Origin: Nicotiana tabacum
Lineage: Eukaryota > Streptophyta > Magnoliopsida > Solanales > Solanaceae
DNA: 64,000 nucleotides
Direction: 5' to 3'
Assembly: GCF_000715075.1 (NCBI RefSeq)
Contig: NC_134090.1
Span: forward strand, 48,429,792-48,493,791
The notes beneath the pieces were generated by a model. It saw nothing but the letters and a program-made list of their open reading frames with translations. It searched no databases and was not told the origin of the DNA. Both the position numbers and the translations under genes were made by a program. Positions 32,851 through 44,300 of the stretch are shown piece after piece. Positions within the stretch are counted from its first letter, which is position 1; each line of letters starts with the position of its first letter.

Positions 32851-34134
32851 GTCAAAAGCTTAGCAAAATAAGGTATTGGATCAATTAAGTAGCAATTAGA
32901 GAGATTCAGGGAATCAATCACATGTAAAAATCAACAAGTCTTCCCCTTAATCAAGGGATAATCAAATCAACGGTAAAAGCATACTTGATATTTAAGGAAA
33001 AGAATCAAGTAAGGTTCGGGTATAGAGTAGGTAATTAGGAGTAAATGAATAGAAGTTTCAATTAAGGTAACAATCAATAAAGATCAGCAAATAACAAATA
33101 AGGCAAGGGGAAAGCTAATTAAAGCAAAGGGTTCAATCAAAAATAAGAATCAAAGTTTGATAAGGAAAAGAGTTCAAATCAAATCAGGGAATAAGAATTT
33201 CAGAATAGTCAAGGAGAAAATCACGTATAGAGTCACAAGTTTAGCAAATAAAATAAGTTAAGAAATAAATAGTCAGGATTCAACAAGTAATTTTAACGAA
33301 ACAAATAGTTAAAACGACATTGATTCAAAGATATAGGTCTTAACATGAATAGTTAGGATGAACACAAGCATATAGAATCAGTAAAAGGTTGAACTAAGAA
33401 ATTCAGTAGAGGCATATTAGGACAAGAAAATCACGAGGAATCACAAGAACACAATCAGTATACCAATACTCAGAAAACCAGACGAATAACGTTAAAAATT
33501 AGGGCTTTTAGTACAAGCGAGTTAAGGTTTACAAAATCAGTCAAAACACATAAGAAGTAGAAGATTAAACATTCAAAAAATCATCAAACATTTTGTAAAA
33601 GAAATTTTCGGAAACCCTAGTTTAGAAAAAAGATGAAAAACACTTTAAAATCATACGATTCTTGTAAAGAAAATCAAGGTTGTTGTAAAACTCATATGAA
33701 ACGAGTCCAAATCCTCTCAGATCTGCACAGATCTAAGAGGTTCAGAAAAAGAAATTAGGGTTTCGAAGAGAACCGTATAGAGGTGAAAAAACATGCTTAG
33801 AAACCCATAGATCATATTCAATATAGGACGATCTTACTTGGAATCACACTGGAATGGCCTGAAACAGGCGATAAATGAGCCATAGATGCAAGGAAACTAG
33901 CCTTGTTCCCTTGAGGTCCCTAGAGATGGCAAGAATAACGTGAGAAAGACCATTGGAGGCCTGGGAGGTGGTGAGAAACCGTCGTAGATAGCCATAGGTG
34001 AGTGTCAGTGAGGTTTGATTAGGGTTAGGTTACAGAGAGTTTGAGAGAGGAGAGGGGTTTCACGGCGACAGATAGTGTAGAATGATAGGGTTTGGGGGGT
34101 CTTTTGGTTTATTTTAGGAAGGGTCGTTTGTGAC

Positions 34135-34155
34135 CGTTGATCTTTATGATCAACG
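34135..34155. promoter_or_regulatory. U3 palindrome of the Ogre B 3' LTR
   Basis: CGTTGATC, five bases, GATCAACG. The 5' LTR copy is at 50642-50662. Confidence 0.6.
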
Positions 34156-34697
34156 ACCGAGATTAAAGGGTATTGGGGCTGGATCGGGTCTTCAGTGTTT
34201 GGAATGGGTAATTTTAATTAAAAATTGGGCTGGTATTGGGTCGGAATAGGGCTGAAATTGAAATAAAATAGGCCAGATTTTAAATAGCCACTTGTAATAA
34301 CTATATAATTTATAAAAATAATAAATGATTTCCAAAAATTATTTTAGTGTACTAAAATAATTTAAAATAGTTGTTTAACATTTTAAAAATATAAAATACC
34401 ATTTTATGTATGAATAATGCAATTATGCATTAGTAGGGCTATTATTGCAAGATGTGCAATTTAGCCTAAAAATGTAATATAATTATAAAAAATGCATTAA
34501 AAATGTTTAAACACTATTTTGGCATAAATAAAGAATTTAGATGACTAAATCACCACAAAAATAATTTGAAACATAATTATTGGAAATTTTTATAAATAAA
34601 AAGAGAAGGAATAAATCGATTTGGAGCTTTTAAAAATTATAGAAAAATTATAAAAATGCTTATGCATGATTATAATTGAATATGTGCTATTTTGAAA

Positions 34698-34698
<1 letters not shown>

Positions 34699-34758
<60 letters not shown>
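34699..34758. repeat. TA microsatellite, 30 units
   Basis: An uninterrupted (TA)30 near the U3 start of the 3' LTR. The 5' LTR has only 13 units at 51207-51232. Confidence 0.95.
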
Positions 34759-34759
<1 letters not shown>

Positions 34760-34786
34760 CATATGAGGAAAAATTGGGTATCAGCA

Positions 34787-34806
34787 GCTGTCCCTCTTTA
34801 CCCGGG
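34787..34806 (-). other. Polypurine tract of Ogre B
   Basis: On the minus strand GGGTAAAGAGGGACAGC directly precedes the TGCTGATACCC start of the 3' LTR. Confidence 0.82.
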
Positions 34807-35550
34807 AAGGATGAAAGAGTTTTCGGGTAAAGAAAGGATGGTCAATTTTGATCGGAAGGGATGTTTTGAAAGACATAGGTCGGACTCTGGTCTTGAGTTG
34901 CCTACATATCCCTGGTCTTACCGGAATCAGGCCATGTGTAGTTCTAGATTCATTGGCGGAATATACCGATGAAGTCATTGAAAGAACAGACACAGGATGC
35001 AAGAGAGGCTATGGTGAGCGGTTAAGGTTTGAGACAGTTGAAGGAACTAGAGCAAGGTCGCTCCTGCTAGGATAGCGGTTGCTTTCTGGTCACCTGCAGA
35101 TGAAAAGATGTTGCCGACATGTATCGCACGAAAAATTAAACATGATGCAGATTCCCTTTGGACTATGAAGGTTGTCTTTAAATCTGAGTTAAAGATGACG
35201 TCCTTAGACCATGATGTCCTGGGCCATGAATTGTTTTGTGAGGGATTCGCAGGCCATGAAATGTTGTTCTCGGGTCATGCAGATGGTGCCTCCGAACCAT
35301 GACGCCTTTGAATAGTGATATGCAAATTTGAGGGATCCTCAGGCCATGGCATGGTGTCTTCTAGCTATGAGGATGATGCATTTTAGACTATGATGCCTTT
35401 GGATAGGTTGGCAATATTTCAGCCCATGAGATGCAATAATATGATGCTACCAAAACAATGCTTAGTCTTGTGAAATGAAGGACAAAGCTAAGCCCGATTG
35501 AAAAGCAAATAAGTAGTACTAGAAATAGAGCAATATTTATGCAAAGAGGG
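34807..35550 (-). other. Ogre B 3' UTR with CCATGA-type repeats
   Basis: Non-coding; alignable with 18518-19300 of element A, including degenerate AGGCCATGA units at about 35165-35410. Confidence 0.65.
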
Positions 35551-35559
35551 ACAGTGCCT

Positions 35560-36118
35560 AGTCCCATGCGAATGTGGAGGCAAGGATTAGCCTCATGCAG
35601 ATATGGAGGCAAGGATTACCCTCATGCAAGTATGGAGGCAGGGATTAGCCTTATACAAATATAGAGGCAGGGATTAGCCTCATGCAGATATGGAGGCAAG
35701 TATTAGCCTCATGCAGATATAGAGGCAAGGATTATCCTCATGAAATTATGGAGGCAGGGATTAGCCTCATGCAGGTATGGAGGCAGAGATTAGCCTCATG
35801 CAAATATGGAGGCAAGCATTAGCCTTATGCAATTACAGAGGCAGGGATTAGCCTCATGTACATATGGAGGCAAGGATTAGCCTCATGCAGATATAGAGGC
35901 AGGGATTAGACTTATGCGGATATGGAGGCAGGGATTAACCTCATACAGATATGGGGAGGAAAGGATTAGCCTCATAAAGATATGGAGGCAAGGATTAGCT
36001 TCATGCAAATATGGAGGCAAGGGTTAGCCCCATGCAAGTATGGAGGCAAGAATTAGCCTCATGCAGATATGGAGGCAAGGATTAGCCTCATGCAGATATG
36101 TGGGACAAGGCTTAGTCC
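35560..36118 (-). repeat. 3' UTR tandem array of Ogre B: 29-bp monomer, about 18-19 copies
   Basis: Monomer close to GGAGGCAAGGATTAGCCTC plus ATGCAGATAT. Copies differ by a few bases. The first and last units use GGGAC...GTCCC in place of GAGGC...GCCTC, again with matched arms. Confidence 0.9.
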
Positions 36119-36511
36119 CATGCATGGAGTAGGAAGAAAATAAGAGTAGCATATGTCTTAGCTGGAGATACATTCGGTGTCTGATGGCCTGATTGATAGT
36201 AATCTTGCTATGTGTATATATCTGCGGATGTTATCGTTACGTTAGATGTGCCTGCATTCAAAGAAAAATTGTAAGTTTTGTGAGGCGAGGTTGGTTCGTG
36301 CCTTTTGTCCTCTAGCCTTGCTTTGCTCCGCTTTGGAGGCCTTTTCGAGTTTTCCTGAGTAGCACCTGACTGTTACGGAAATAAAGTTTTCGAAAATATG
36401 CAATCATTGACAAAAAAAAGTTATTTTAGAAATATGTTGAAGTATCAAGTGATTTTTTTGATGAACTAGTGACTGTAACACATTTCAGGGACATTGCAGC
36501 TTCCTCATGTT

Positions 36512-36719
36512 AGAATTTTGAGGGTCCTCCTCAAAATTCTGTCCCAGTTTGGTAGATGATCTTTTGATCGTTTGCGGATACCTTGCTAAACCTTCTTCGG
36601 AATTTTGAGAATCCTTCTCAAAATTTTGCCCTAGTTTATTAACCGACTTCTGATCTTCTAACATATGTTGGCGTTGGCTGGACTTGCTCCAGAATTTTGA
36701 GGGTCCTCCTCAAAATTCT
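36512..36719 (-). other. Three hairpins downstream of pol (Ogre B)
   Basis: Stems at 36512-36540, 36600-36626 (outermost pair lost) and 36691-36719, with the same stem and five-base loop sequences and the same spacing as in element A. Confidence 0.75.
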
Positions 36720-36859
36720 TCCCCAGTTTCTGATCTTGGGGGAAAATGGAAATTTTATTATGATATGACTGAACCCATAAGGCTGCCTACATATTCCCTC
36801 TTAAATGGGAATCAGATCAACCATAGTTCAATTACATCAGATGAGGAAATGTGAATAAT

Positions 36860-37966
36860 CTAAGCATAGTATCTCTTGACTGCGTCTGAATTGATTGGTT
36901 TTGGCCAGATTTCTCCATCCATCTCTGCAAGTATGAGTGCTCCTCCTGTCAGTACCCTGTGAACCATGTATGGACCTTGCCAGTTGGGAGAGAATTTCCC
37001 TTTGGCTTCATCTTGATGTGAGAAGATCTTCTTTAATACCAACTGTCCTGCTGCGAACTATATTGGTTTAGCCCTTTTGTTGAAAGCTCTGGGCATTCTG
37101 TTCTGATAAAGTTGGCCGTGACACACTGCGTTCATCCTCTTTCCATTGATGAGGGCCAATTGTTCAAAGCGACTCCTTATCTACTCTTCATCGCCGAGTT
37201 CAGCTTCCTGTATGATTCTTAAAGAATGAATTTCTACCTCGGCTGGAATGACAGCTTCAGTGCCGTAGACCAGCATGTTGGGAGTTGCTCCGGTTGATAT
37301 GCGAACTGTAGTGCGGTATCCTAATAAAGCGAAAGTTAGCTTCTCGTGCCATTGTTTGTGGTTTTCTACCATCTTCTTTAATATTTTCTTGATGTTTTTG
37401 TTGGTGGCTTCTACGGCTCCATTCATCTGAGGTCTATAGGCTGTGGAATTCTTGTGCTTGATTTTGAAAGTTTCACATATGGCTTTCATCAGATCACTAT
37501 TGAGATTGGCGGCATTGTCAGTGACAATGGACTCGGGAACTCCGAATCGGCAAACAATACGATCTTTGACAAAATCTGCGACGACTTTCTTGGTTATAGC
37601 TTTGTAGGATGCGGCTTCTAACCATTTTGTGAAGTAATCAATGGCTACCAGAATAAAGTGTCTGTTTGAAGCAATAGGCTCAATTGGACCAATGACATCC
37701 ATCCCCCAAGCAGCGAATGGCCAAGGCGAGCTTGTTGCATTGAGCTCATTCGGCGGCACTTTTATCATATCGGCATGCACCTGGCATTGAAAGCATTTGC
37801 GGACATACTGGATGCAATCTGTCTCCATGGTCATCCAAAAGTAACCGGCCCTAAGTATCTTCTTAGCCAAGACAAAACCATTCATGTGCGGGCCACAGGT
37901 CCCGACATGTACATCCTCGAGTAGTTTATAAGCTTCTTTTGCATCGACACATCTTAAAAATCCCAA
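36860..37966 (-). pseudogene. Ogre B integrase
   Basis: The main block (37181-37966, 261 codons) contains the HHCC zinc finger (DVHVGTCGPH and RKCFQC) and the full catalytic core: Asp in GMDVIGP, Asp in IVTDNAANL, Glu in GAVEATNKN. The core is uninterrupted, unlike in element A. After stops at 37043-37180 the C-terminal domain continues in the same frame (36860-37042) with NWQGPYMVHRV and ends at KRYYA. The catalytic centre looks intact but the C-terminal domain is cut off by stops. Confidence 0.87.
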
Positions 37967-38640
37967 ATCAGGAGTTCTTTTGTACAGATTTCCCCCGCTG
38001 TGGACAGTCTCCAGAGTGTGCGTTTCTGAGTGTGGTTTGCATGCTCTAGATATTCTCCCTTTGACAAATACTTTTTGATGTCATGGAACCAAGGCTTTCC
38101 ATCTATTTCTTCTTCAACATGAGCACAATATGTCGGCTGATTATGGATCCTCACCGGAATGGGATCAATATAATTCTTATCTGGATGTTGTATCATAGAT
38201 GACAAGGTGGCCAATGCATCGACAAACTCATTCTAAATTCTTGGCACATGTCGGAATTCTATCTTTGTGAACCTCTTTCTCAATTCCTGCACATGGTGCA
38301 AATATGACAATATCTTGGAGTTCTTGGTGGCCCACTCTCCTTGTACCTAGTGCACAAGCAAATCTAAATCACAGATCACCAGCAGCTTCTGAATGTTCAT
38401 GTCGATTTCCATGTTAAGCTCTAGTATGCAGGCTTCATATTCTGCCATATTGTTGGTGCAGGGAAATCTGAGTTTAGCAGATACCGGATAATGTTGACCG
38501 GTTTCTGATACCAAAACTGCTCCAATGCCCATTCCTCTTAAATTTGCAGCTCCATCAAAGAAGATCCTCCAACCGTCGTATGCTTCAGTAATGTCTTCTC
38601 CTACGAATTATACTTCTTCATCAGGAAAATACGTTTTCAA
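37967..38640 (-). pseudogene. Ogre B second (archaeal-type) RNase H
   Basis: Catalytic residues are visible: Asp in FFDGAANLRG (about 38550), Glu in NNMAEYEACI, Asp in LLVICDLDLL and Asp in NEFVDALATL (about 38220). A TAG replaces a likely Gln codon just before the last motif, and the zinc finger that follows is in another frame. Same domain and position as in element A. Confidence 0.78.
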
Positions 38641-40270
38641 GGGTTCGTATTCTCCTCCCACCAGGTTTTCAGCAAGATGATCTGTCAATGCTTGTCCTTT
38701 GAATGCCTTTTGAGTTCATAGACGATGTCGAACTCACTCAACAGTATCTGCCACTTGGCTAACTTCCTAGTCAGCATGGGTTTCTGAAATATGTACTTCA
38801 AAGGGTCCATCCTGGATATAAGGTAGGTGGTGTAGGCATAGAAGTAATGCCTCAATTTTTGAGTTGTCCAAGTCAAAGCACAACAAGTGCGTTATAGTAA
38901 AGAGTATCGTGCTTCATAAGGTGTGAACTTCTTACTCAAGTAATATATGGTTTGTTCCTTTCTTCCTGTCTCGTCATGTTGTCCCAGAACACATCCGAAG
39001 GCTCCATCCAATACGGATAGATAAAGTAGTAAATGTCGTCCTGGTTCTGGCGGGACCAGAATTGGTGGTGTGGGCATATACTCCTTGATCTTGTCAAAAG
39101 CTTTATGACAATCCTCGGTCCAACTTGTTTCAGCATCTTTCCTTAGCATCTTGAAGATGGGTTCACATATGACTATGGACTGTGCTATGAAGCGACTGAT
39201 ATAATTGAGACATCCTAGGAAGCTCATCATGTCCTTTTTACTCCTAGGTGGTGGTAACTCCTGAATAGCTTTGACTTTAGACGGATCCAGCTCGATCCCT
39301 TGACGACTGATAATGAATCCCAATAACTTTCCTGTAGGAACCCCGAATGCACACTTTGCGGGGTTCAGTTTCAAATTGTACCTCCTTAGTGTATCAAAGA
39401 ACTTTCTCAAGTCCGCTATGTGATCTGCGACCCTCTTGGATTTGATAATGATGTCATCCACATACACCTCCATTTCCTTGTGTATCATATCATGGAAGAT
39501 GGTTGTCATGGATCTCATGTAGGTGGCCCCAGCATTCTTTAGACCAAATGCCATCATCTTGTAGCAGTATACTCCCCAAGGTGTAATAAAAGCTATTTTC
39601 TCAACGTCTTCTTCATCCATCCAGATCTGGTGATAACCCGCGAAGCAATCTACAAAGGATTAGAGTTCATGCTTGGCGCAGTTGTCGGTCAAAATGTGTA
39701 TGTTTTGTAGTGGGAAGTCTTCTTTTGGACTTGCCCTATTTAAATCCTGATAGTCTACACATACCTTGACTTTCCCATCCTTCTTTGTAACTAGCACAAT
39801 GTTAGCTAACCAAGTTGGGTACTCAACCACCTTGAGAACTTTGGCTTTGATCTGCTTAGTAACTTCCTCTTTGATTTTCAGGCTCATATCTAGTTTGAAT
39901 TTTCTGAGTTTCTGCTTTACTGGCGGACACATGGGATTAGTAGGCAACTTGTGAGCCACTATGTACGTGCTCAAACCGGTCATGTCATCATATGACCATG
40001 CAAAGAAGTCCTCATATTCCTTTAAGAAATGAATATACTCTTCCTTCTCTGTTGGTGACAAGTAAATGCTGATGCGAGTCTCCTTGACGGTCTCGGCGTC
40101 CCTTAAGTTTACTGCTTCGGTTTCGTCTAGATTAGTCTTGGGCTTATTCTCAAAGTATTCAACTTCCCTGACAACTTCCTCGAGTATTTCATCTTCTGAA
40201 TCACTATTCTCATGTTGTGTTTCCTCGTTACATGTCACAGTCACCGGTTCATCAGGAAAAGTAATAATAA
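38641..40270 (-). pseudogene. Ogre B reverse transcriptase and first RNase H
   Basis: RT blocks: DMTGLSTYIVAHKLP and LVTKKDGKVKVCVDYQDLNR (39660-40270), then after a stop the palm-thumb-RNase H block 38892-39620 (242 codons) with AFGLKNAGATYMRSM, the catalytic EVYVDDIIIKSKR, ELPPPRSKKDMMSFL and YYLSKKFTPYEARYS. The RNase H continues at 38685-38876 with TTQKLRHYF and KWQILLSEFDIVYEL. All these blocks share one reading frame and are separated only by stops, so this is near-intact. The usual first catalytic Asp of gypsy RNase H is not evident (LYLSVLDGAFGCVL). Confidence 0.87.
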
Positions 40271-40475
40271 CGTTGTAGAAAGAATAAGTGTAAAAATAGT
40301 AATGAATAATAAAGAGCAAATGCATTTGATTAAAACTAAAGAAAAACATCCAGACAAGTATGGCTCGATGAATTGAGCATTTATTTTGAAACAAGTAAGT
40401 CTTTAAATCAAAATTACTGAAAATCTTAAATGCCTAGAATGGCTATAGAAGTAAAATTTGCCAAGCTACCAGGGA
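40271..40475 (-). other. Possible pol intron of Ogre B
   Basis: On the minus strand this is T-rich, and its translation is dominated by Phe, Tyr and Ile. A candidate 5' splice site (GGTAGCTTGGCAAA, near 40458-40471) is shared with element A. A TTTTTCTTTAG that could be a 3' splice site is present here but not in A. A spliced intron at this position is known for Ogre elements; in this copy the boundaries are my guess. Confidence 0.35.
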
Positions 40476-42140
40476 CTCGGCGGGCTCGGGATGGTCTGGC
40501 GGTCTAGTTCCTGACAACAGCTCCCTTCTCCACAGTCTGAATAGTGAGGCATTCTCCCTCCTCCTCCTCAATTATTGCACTGCAGTCCATGTCTTCATCC
40601 TCCAAGAACAGATTCTTTAACCCAGTTAATGCTTCCTTTTCTATAGTTCCCTATATTGTATTACTTGGTGAAAAGTTTGATCTAGATGTGGCATGGTTTG
40701 CTCGAGAGGGTAATATGGTATGTGCCATAGAGGCGACCAATCATTGTATTCTTGCCATATATACTGATATCTAAGCCCGAAGGTAGTAATATGACCCTTC
40801 AGCTGTATTGGTTTAGTGATACCCTGGAGATTCTTATCTATCCCTTTGTCGGGCTCATATCCAGACCATGCCAATATGCTTTCTATTTTACTGCTCCACC
40901 ATTTATCTTTCTCGACGGCATTGACACGTTCAATGTGATGATAGGTTTCCCCTCTTAGCCTTCTTCTATGTCCAATAGCCGGGATGGTTTGACTAGTGTA
41001 AATGGGGTTACTCCCATCTCTGTGAATGATCACCTCCTAACGATTCCATTCGAACTTCACAGCTTGATGTAGTGTGGAAGGCACGGCCCCATCGGCATGT
41101 ATCCATGGTCGGCCTAACAGAAGATTATATGAGGCCGGTATGTCGAGCACCTGAAACTCGACGTCGAACCAAGTTGGACCCATCTACAAGCAAATGTTAA
41201 TTTCCCCGATCATGGCTCTTTGAGACTCATCGAAAGCTTTCACGTTCATGCTTCCTACCCGTATTTCATGAAAACCTTTGTCCGACCTTTTCAGAGTGTC
41301 TAATGGACAAATATTGAGGCTTGAACCTCCGTCAACCAAAACCCTGGCAATGAATTTGTCTTCAAATTGCACTGTAATATGCAATGCTCGGTTATGATTC
41401 AACCCCTCAGGTGGTAGCTCATCTTCGTGAAAGATGATCTTATGACTTTCTAGTACTTGCCCTACCATATTGGCCATCTCTCCGCCGGTGATGTTATTGG
41501 GTACATAAGCTTCACTCAGTACTTTTATTAAAGTGTTCTTATGCGCCTCTGAATTTTGTAACAGTGATAGGATGGATATCTGAGCTGGGGTTTTGTTCAG
41601 ATGGTCAATGACGGAATACTCCTTTGCTTGTACCTTCCTCCACATGTCATCTGGCCCTATTTCAATGACAGGCTGCCTGGTAGTGGCATCCTTGCTTGGT
41701 CCCAAGTGTTTAGGTGTGTAGACTCTTCCAGTCCTAGCCATTCCTTGTGCAGCATCGGATTCCTCCATTTTTGTCTTTCCCTTTCGCCGAGCTTTGGCAA
41801 CATAATCCAAGGGTATTGCTTTTGAGTCGAAAGGAGGTGTGGTTGACATTGTCATTGTGAAAGGTGTGACCACTTCTACTTCAAGTGTCACGGGGGTGGC
41901 CGCAGGTGGATCTACCTCTACCTCAAATGGAACCGGTGCATCTACCTCGACCTCGATTGGTGACTGAGTCTGTACCACTATAGGAGTAAGTGTGACTGCA
42001 ATTTTAAAGTCAACCCCTTCTTGAAAAAGCCCAATCGACCCCTCAAGGTTCCATTCTTCATTTGTCTCTATCACATGTACCTCATGGGTTGTTGCGGACA
42101 TTGGGTGCGGCTTCCTTTGCATGTATGACCTTGTTGTCAA
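40476..42140 (-). pseudogene. Ogre B aspartic protease with G-patch-like tail
   Basis: The block 41184-42140 has a Val/Pro-rich start, LNKTPAQISILSLLQNSE and the active site VLVDGGSSLNICPL. The same frame continues after stops at 40641-41033 with SGYEPDKGIDKNLQGITKPI, a G-patch-like stretch missing one glycine compared with element A. The active-site DGGSS matches element A, so it is the family form. Confidence 0.8.
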
Positions 42141-43990
42141 TTAGCGACTGGATCTTATCCTTCAATGTTCGATACTCATTAGTGGTGTGCCCCTTCATAC
42201 AGGAGTGGTACGCACAAGTTTTGTTCGGATTAACCCATTAGGATGAATTCTCTAATGCTACAGCAGGAATGGGGGTGACATAACCAGCGGCTTTCAACCT
42301 TTCATATAGTTGGTCGATGGGTTTAGCAATGGCGGTGTATTGTCTAGGTGGCTTGCGGTCGAAGTTTGGTCGTGGTCTTGGAAAGTTTTGGTGAGTTGGA
42401 GGTGATTGGAAATGGGATGGTTGGGAGTTATAGGTGTGGTGGACAGTGGCTGGTTGGGAATATCTGGGATATGAAGGCTAATATATAGGTGGTGATGCTT
42501 GGTATGTGGGTGGAGGTGTTTGATATTTAGGTGGAGGTGTTTGATATATAGATGGAAGTGTTTGATATGTGGGTGGAGGTTTTTAATATGTGGGTGGAGG
42601 TTTTTGATATGTGGGTGGAGGTGTTTGATAGGTAAGTGGAGATTTTGGGCCCTGGGCCATCATTACTGCCCCAACATCTCTCTTCTTTGATATGCCGCAT
42701 GATTGCAATGCCTTGTTTGTGGACTATAATGCCTCAAAATTTGTTACCATCCCGCTTTTGATGCCTTCCTCAATTCTTTCCCCAAGCTTGATGATATCAG
42801 AGAACTTATGGTTTTCAATGACCATCAATCTTTCATAATACTGCGGATCCTGTGCTCTGACGAAGAACTTGTTCATCTGTTCCTCGTCCAAAGATGGCCT
42901 GACCTTGGCCGCTTCCGACCTCCAACGAGTAGCATACTTGCGGAAGGTTTCGGTGGGTTTCTTCTTAAGATTCTGGATGTAGAAAATTTCTTGTGCATTA
43001 TCTGTGTTGAACCTGAACCGGTCCATGAAATCTGATGTCATACTCACCCAATTAAACCATTTCTTGGGATCTTGGCTGATATACTAGGATAGAGCATCTC
43101 CCGTAAGACTCCTCACAAATTTCGGATCTTTTCATCCTTTCCGACCCCGACAAGCTTGTCACAATAGGTCCTCAAATGAACCCTGGGATCACCTGTACCG
43201 TCAAATATTTCGAACTTGGGAGGTTTGTATCCCTCTGACAGTTCTACATCTGGCTGTATGCATAGGTCTTCATAGTTCAACCCTTTTATTCTTTTGTCGC
43301 CTTCGACACCTTGAACCCAGTTCGTCAACTTCTTAAGTTCTTCAGCTATGTTTTTAATGAGCAGGTCCTTCTCGGAGGATTTCGGTGTATAGGAGATTGG
43401 TTGGATAGAGTGAGGTACAGTTTCCACATATATAGGGTTGCTTTAATGGGTGCTAGGGACTTAGGTGTAATGATGGTCATTGGTTGAATTTTGAGGATCG
43501 GGAATGGGTTGTGGTGTGTTTTGGGGAGTGTGGTAAGTGGTGGTTGGTGGGTACTGAATTGGTTGATGGTGATGTTGTGGCGGAGTTGGTAGTGTAAGGG
43601 ATTGAGATTTTGGGGTAGGGTTGCGTATTGATTCAGTGCAGGAGGATTTTGTGGGTGTTGGTTTTGTGTGTTTTGGGGAGGTGTTGGGTTCCTTGTGTTT
43701 TGTTGGTTGATGTCGGGGACCTTCAGGGTGAGTGACAAGTTTGCCAAGTTGCGAACCTGCTCAAGTTCTCCTTGTAATTCCAATATCTTTTGTTCTAGTC
43801 TCAAGACTAGATCATTTGGTGCCGGAGTACTCCGTCCATCTGAAGTTTCCGCGTTCTCAATATTCTCCTTTCGGATACAACTTAAGTCATCCATTTTTGC
43901 TTTTCCTCTGCCTTTTGTATTGCTTGGAGGAGGAGGTGGTAGAGGGCCTCTAGATCTGGTGTGATATGCTGATGAGGCCAGTATGAGCAA
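42141..43990 (-). pseudogene. Ogre B gag
   Basis: N-terminal part 43346-43990: HTRSRGPLPPPPPSNTKGRG, coiled coil RLEQKILELQGELEQVRNLA, then a Gln/Asn/Pro-rich tract. After a frameshift near 43400 comes 43113-43427 with EGYKPPKFEIFDGTGDPRVH, and 42724-43047 with the capsid core MDRFRFNTDN, FRKYATRWRSEAAKVRP and PQYYERLMVIENHKFSDIIK. A 21-bp minisatellite lies behind it. The zinc knuckle region near 42170-42230 is present but with stops. Confidence 0.8.
42487..42640 (-). repeat. 21-bp minisatellite in gag, about 7 copies
   Basis: Units like GGGTGGAGGTGTTTGATATGT repeat in register. On the coding strand each encodes a 7-residue Pro-rich unit (YQTPPPT-like), so copy-number change keeps the frame. 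Element A has only one or two equivalent units near 26470-26510. One unit has a TAA from CAA. Confidence 0.82.
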
Positions 43991-44300
43991 ATTAACCTTA
44001 GGGGATGGGAATAAAGAATAAAGAAAAACAAAAGGGTAGACAAGTCAGTGAGGATTTTAAAATGTTTGCAGTATTTAAACACATATTGCGGGAATGTAAA
44101 TTCGTGTCCTAATTTGGGAACTTCATTGTGCCCGAGGTAGGCCTAGTGACAAGTAGATTTGGAGAACGTTTAGACGCCGGTAAATACTTCATTTCGTAAT
44201 GTAAAAATAGATGAATCCCAAAACGACACTAAGACAATAGAAAAGCAAGTCACTATTGGCACTTGGCCTTATTACATTTAGGAAAGCAAATAAATCTAGC
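43991..44300 (-). other. Ogre B ORF1-gag spacer
   Basis: Non-coding, AT-rich, alignable with 27949-28140 of element A. Confidence 0.6.

Larger units (their letters stand above)
30146..34786 (-). repeat. 3' LTR of Ogre B (4641 bp)
   Basis: It runs from TGTCGCGCCCCC to ATCAGCA in plus coordinates and aligns over its whole length with 46601-51260. Landmarks: CCTATAGGCATG repeats (31110-31640), stem-loop (31855-31914), TATA box (32843-32850), U3 palindrome (34135-34155) and a TA microsatellite (34699-34758). No gene seen. Confidence 0.93.

Noticed and set aside
35560..36118. 29-bp direct repeats resembling a CRISPR array
   Set aside because: The repeats are head to tail without unique spacers, drift in sequence, and sit in the 3' UTR of a plant retrotransposon.
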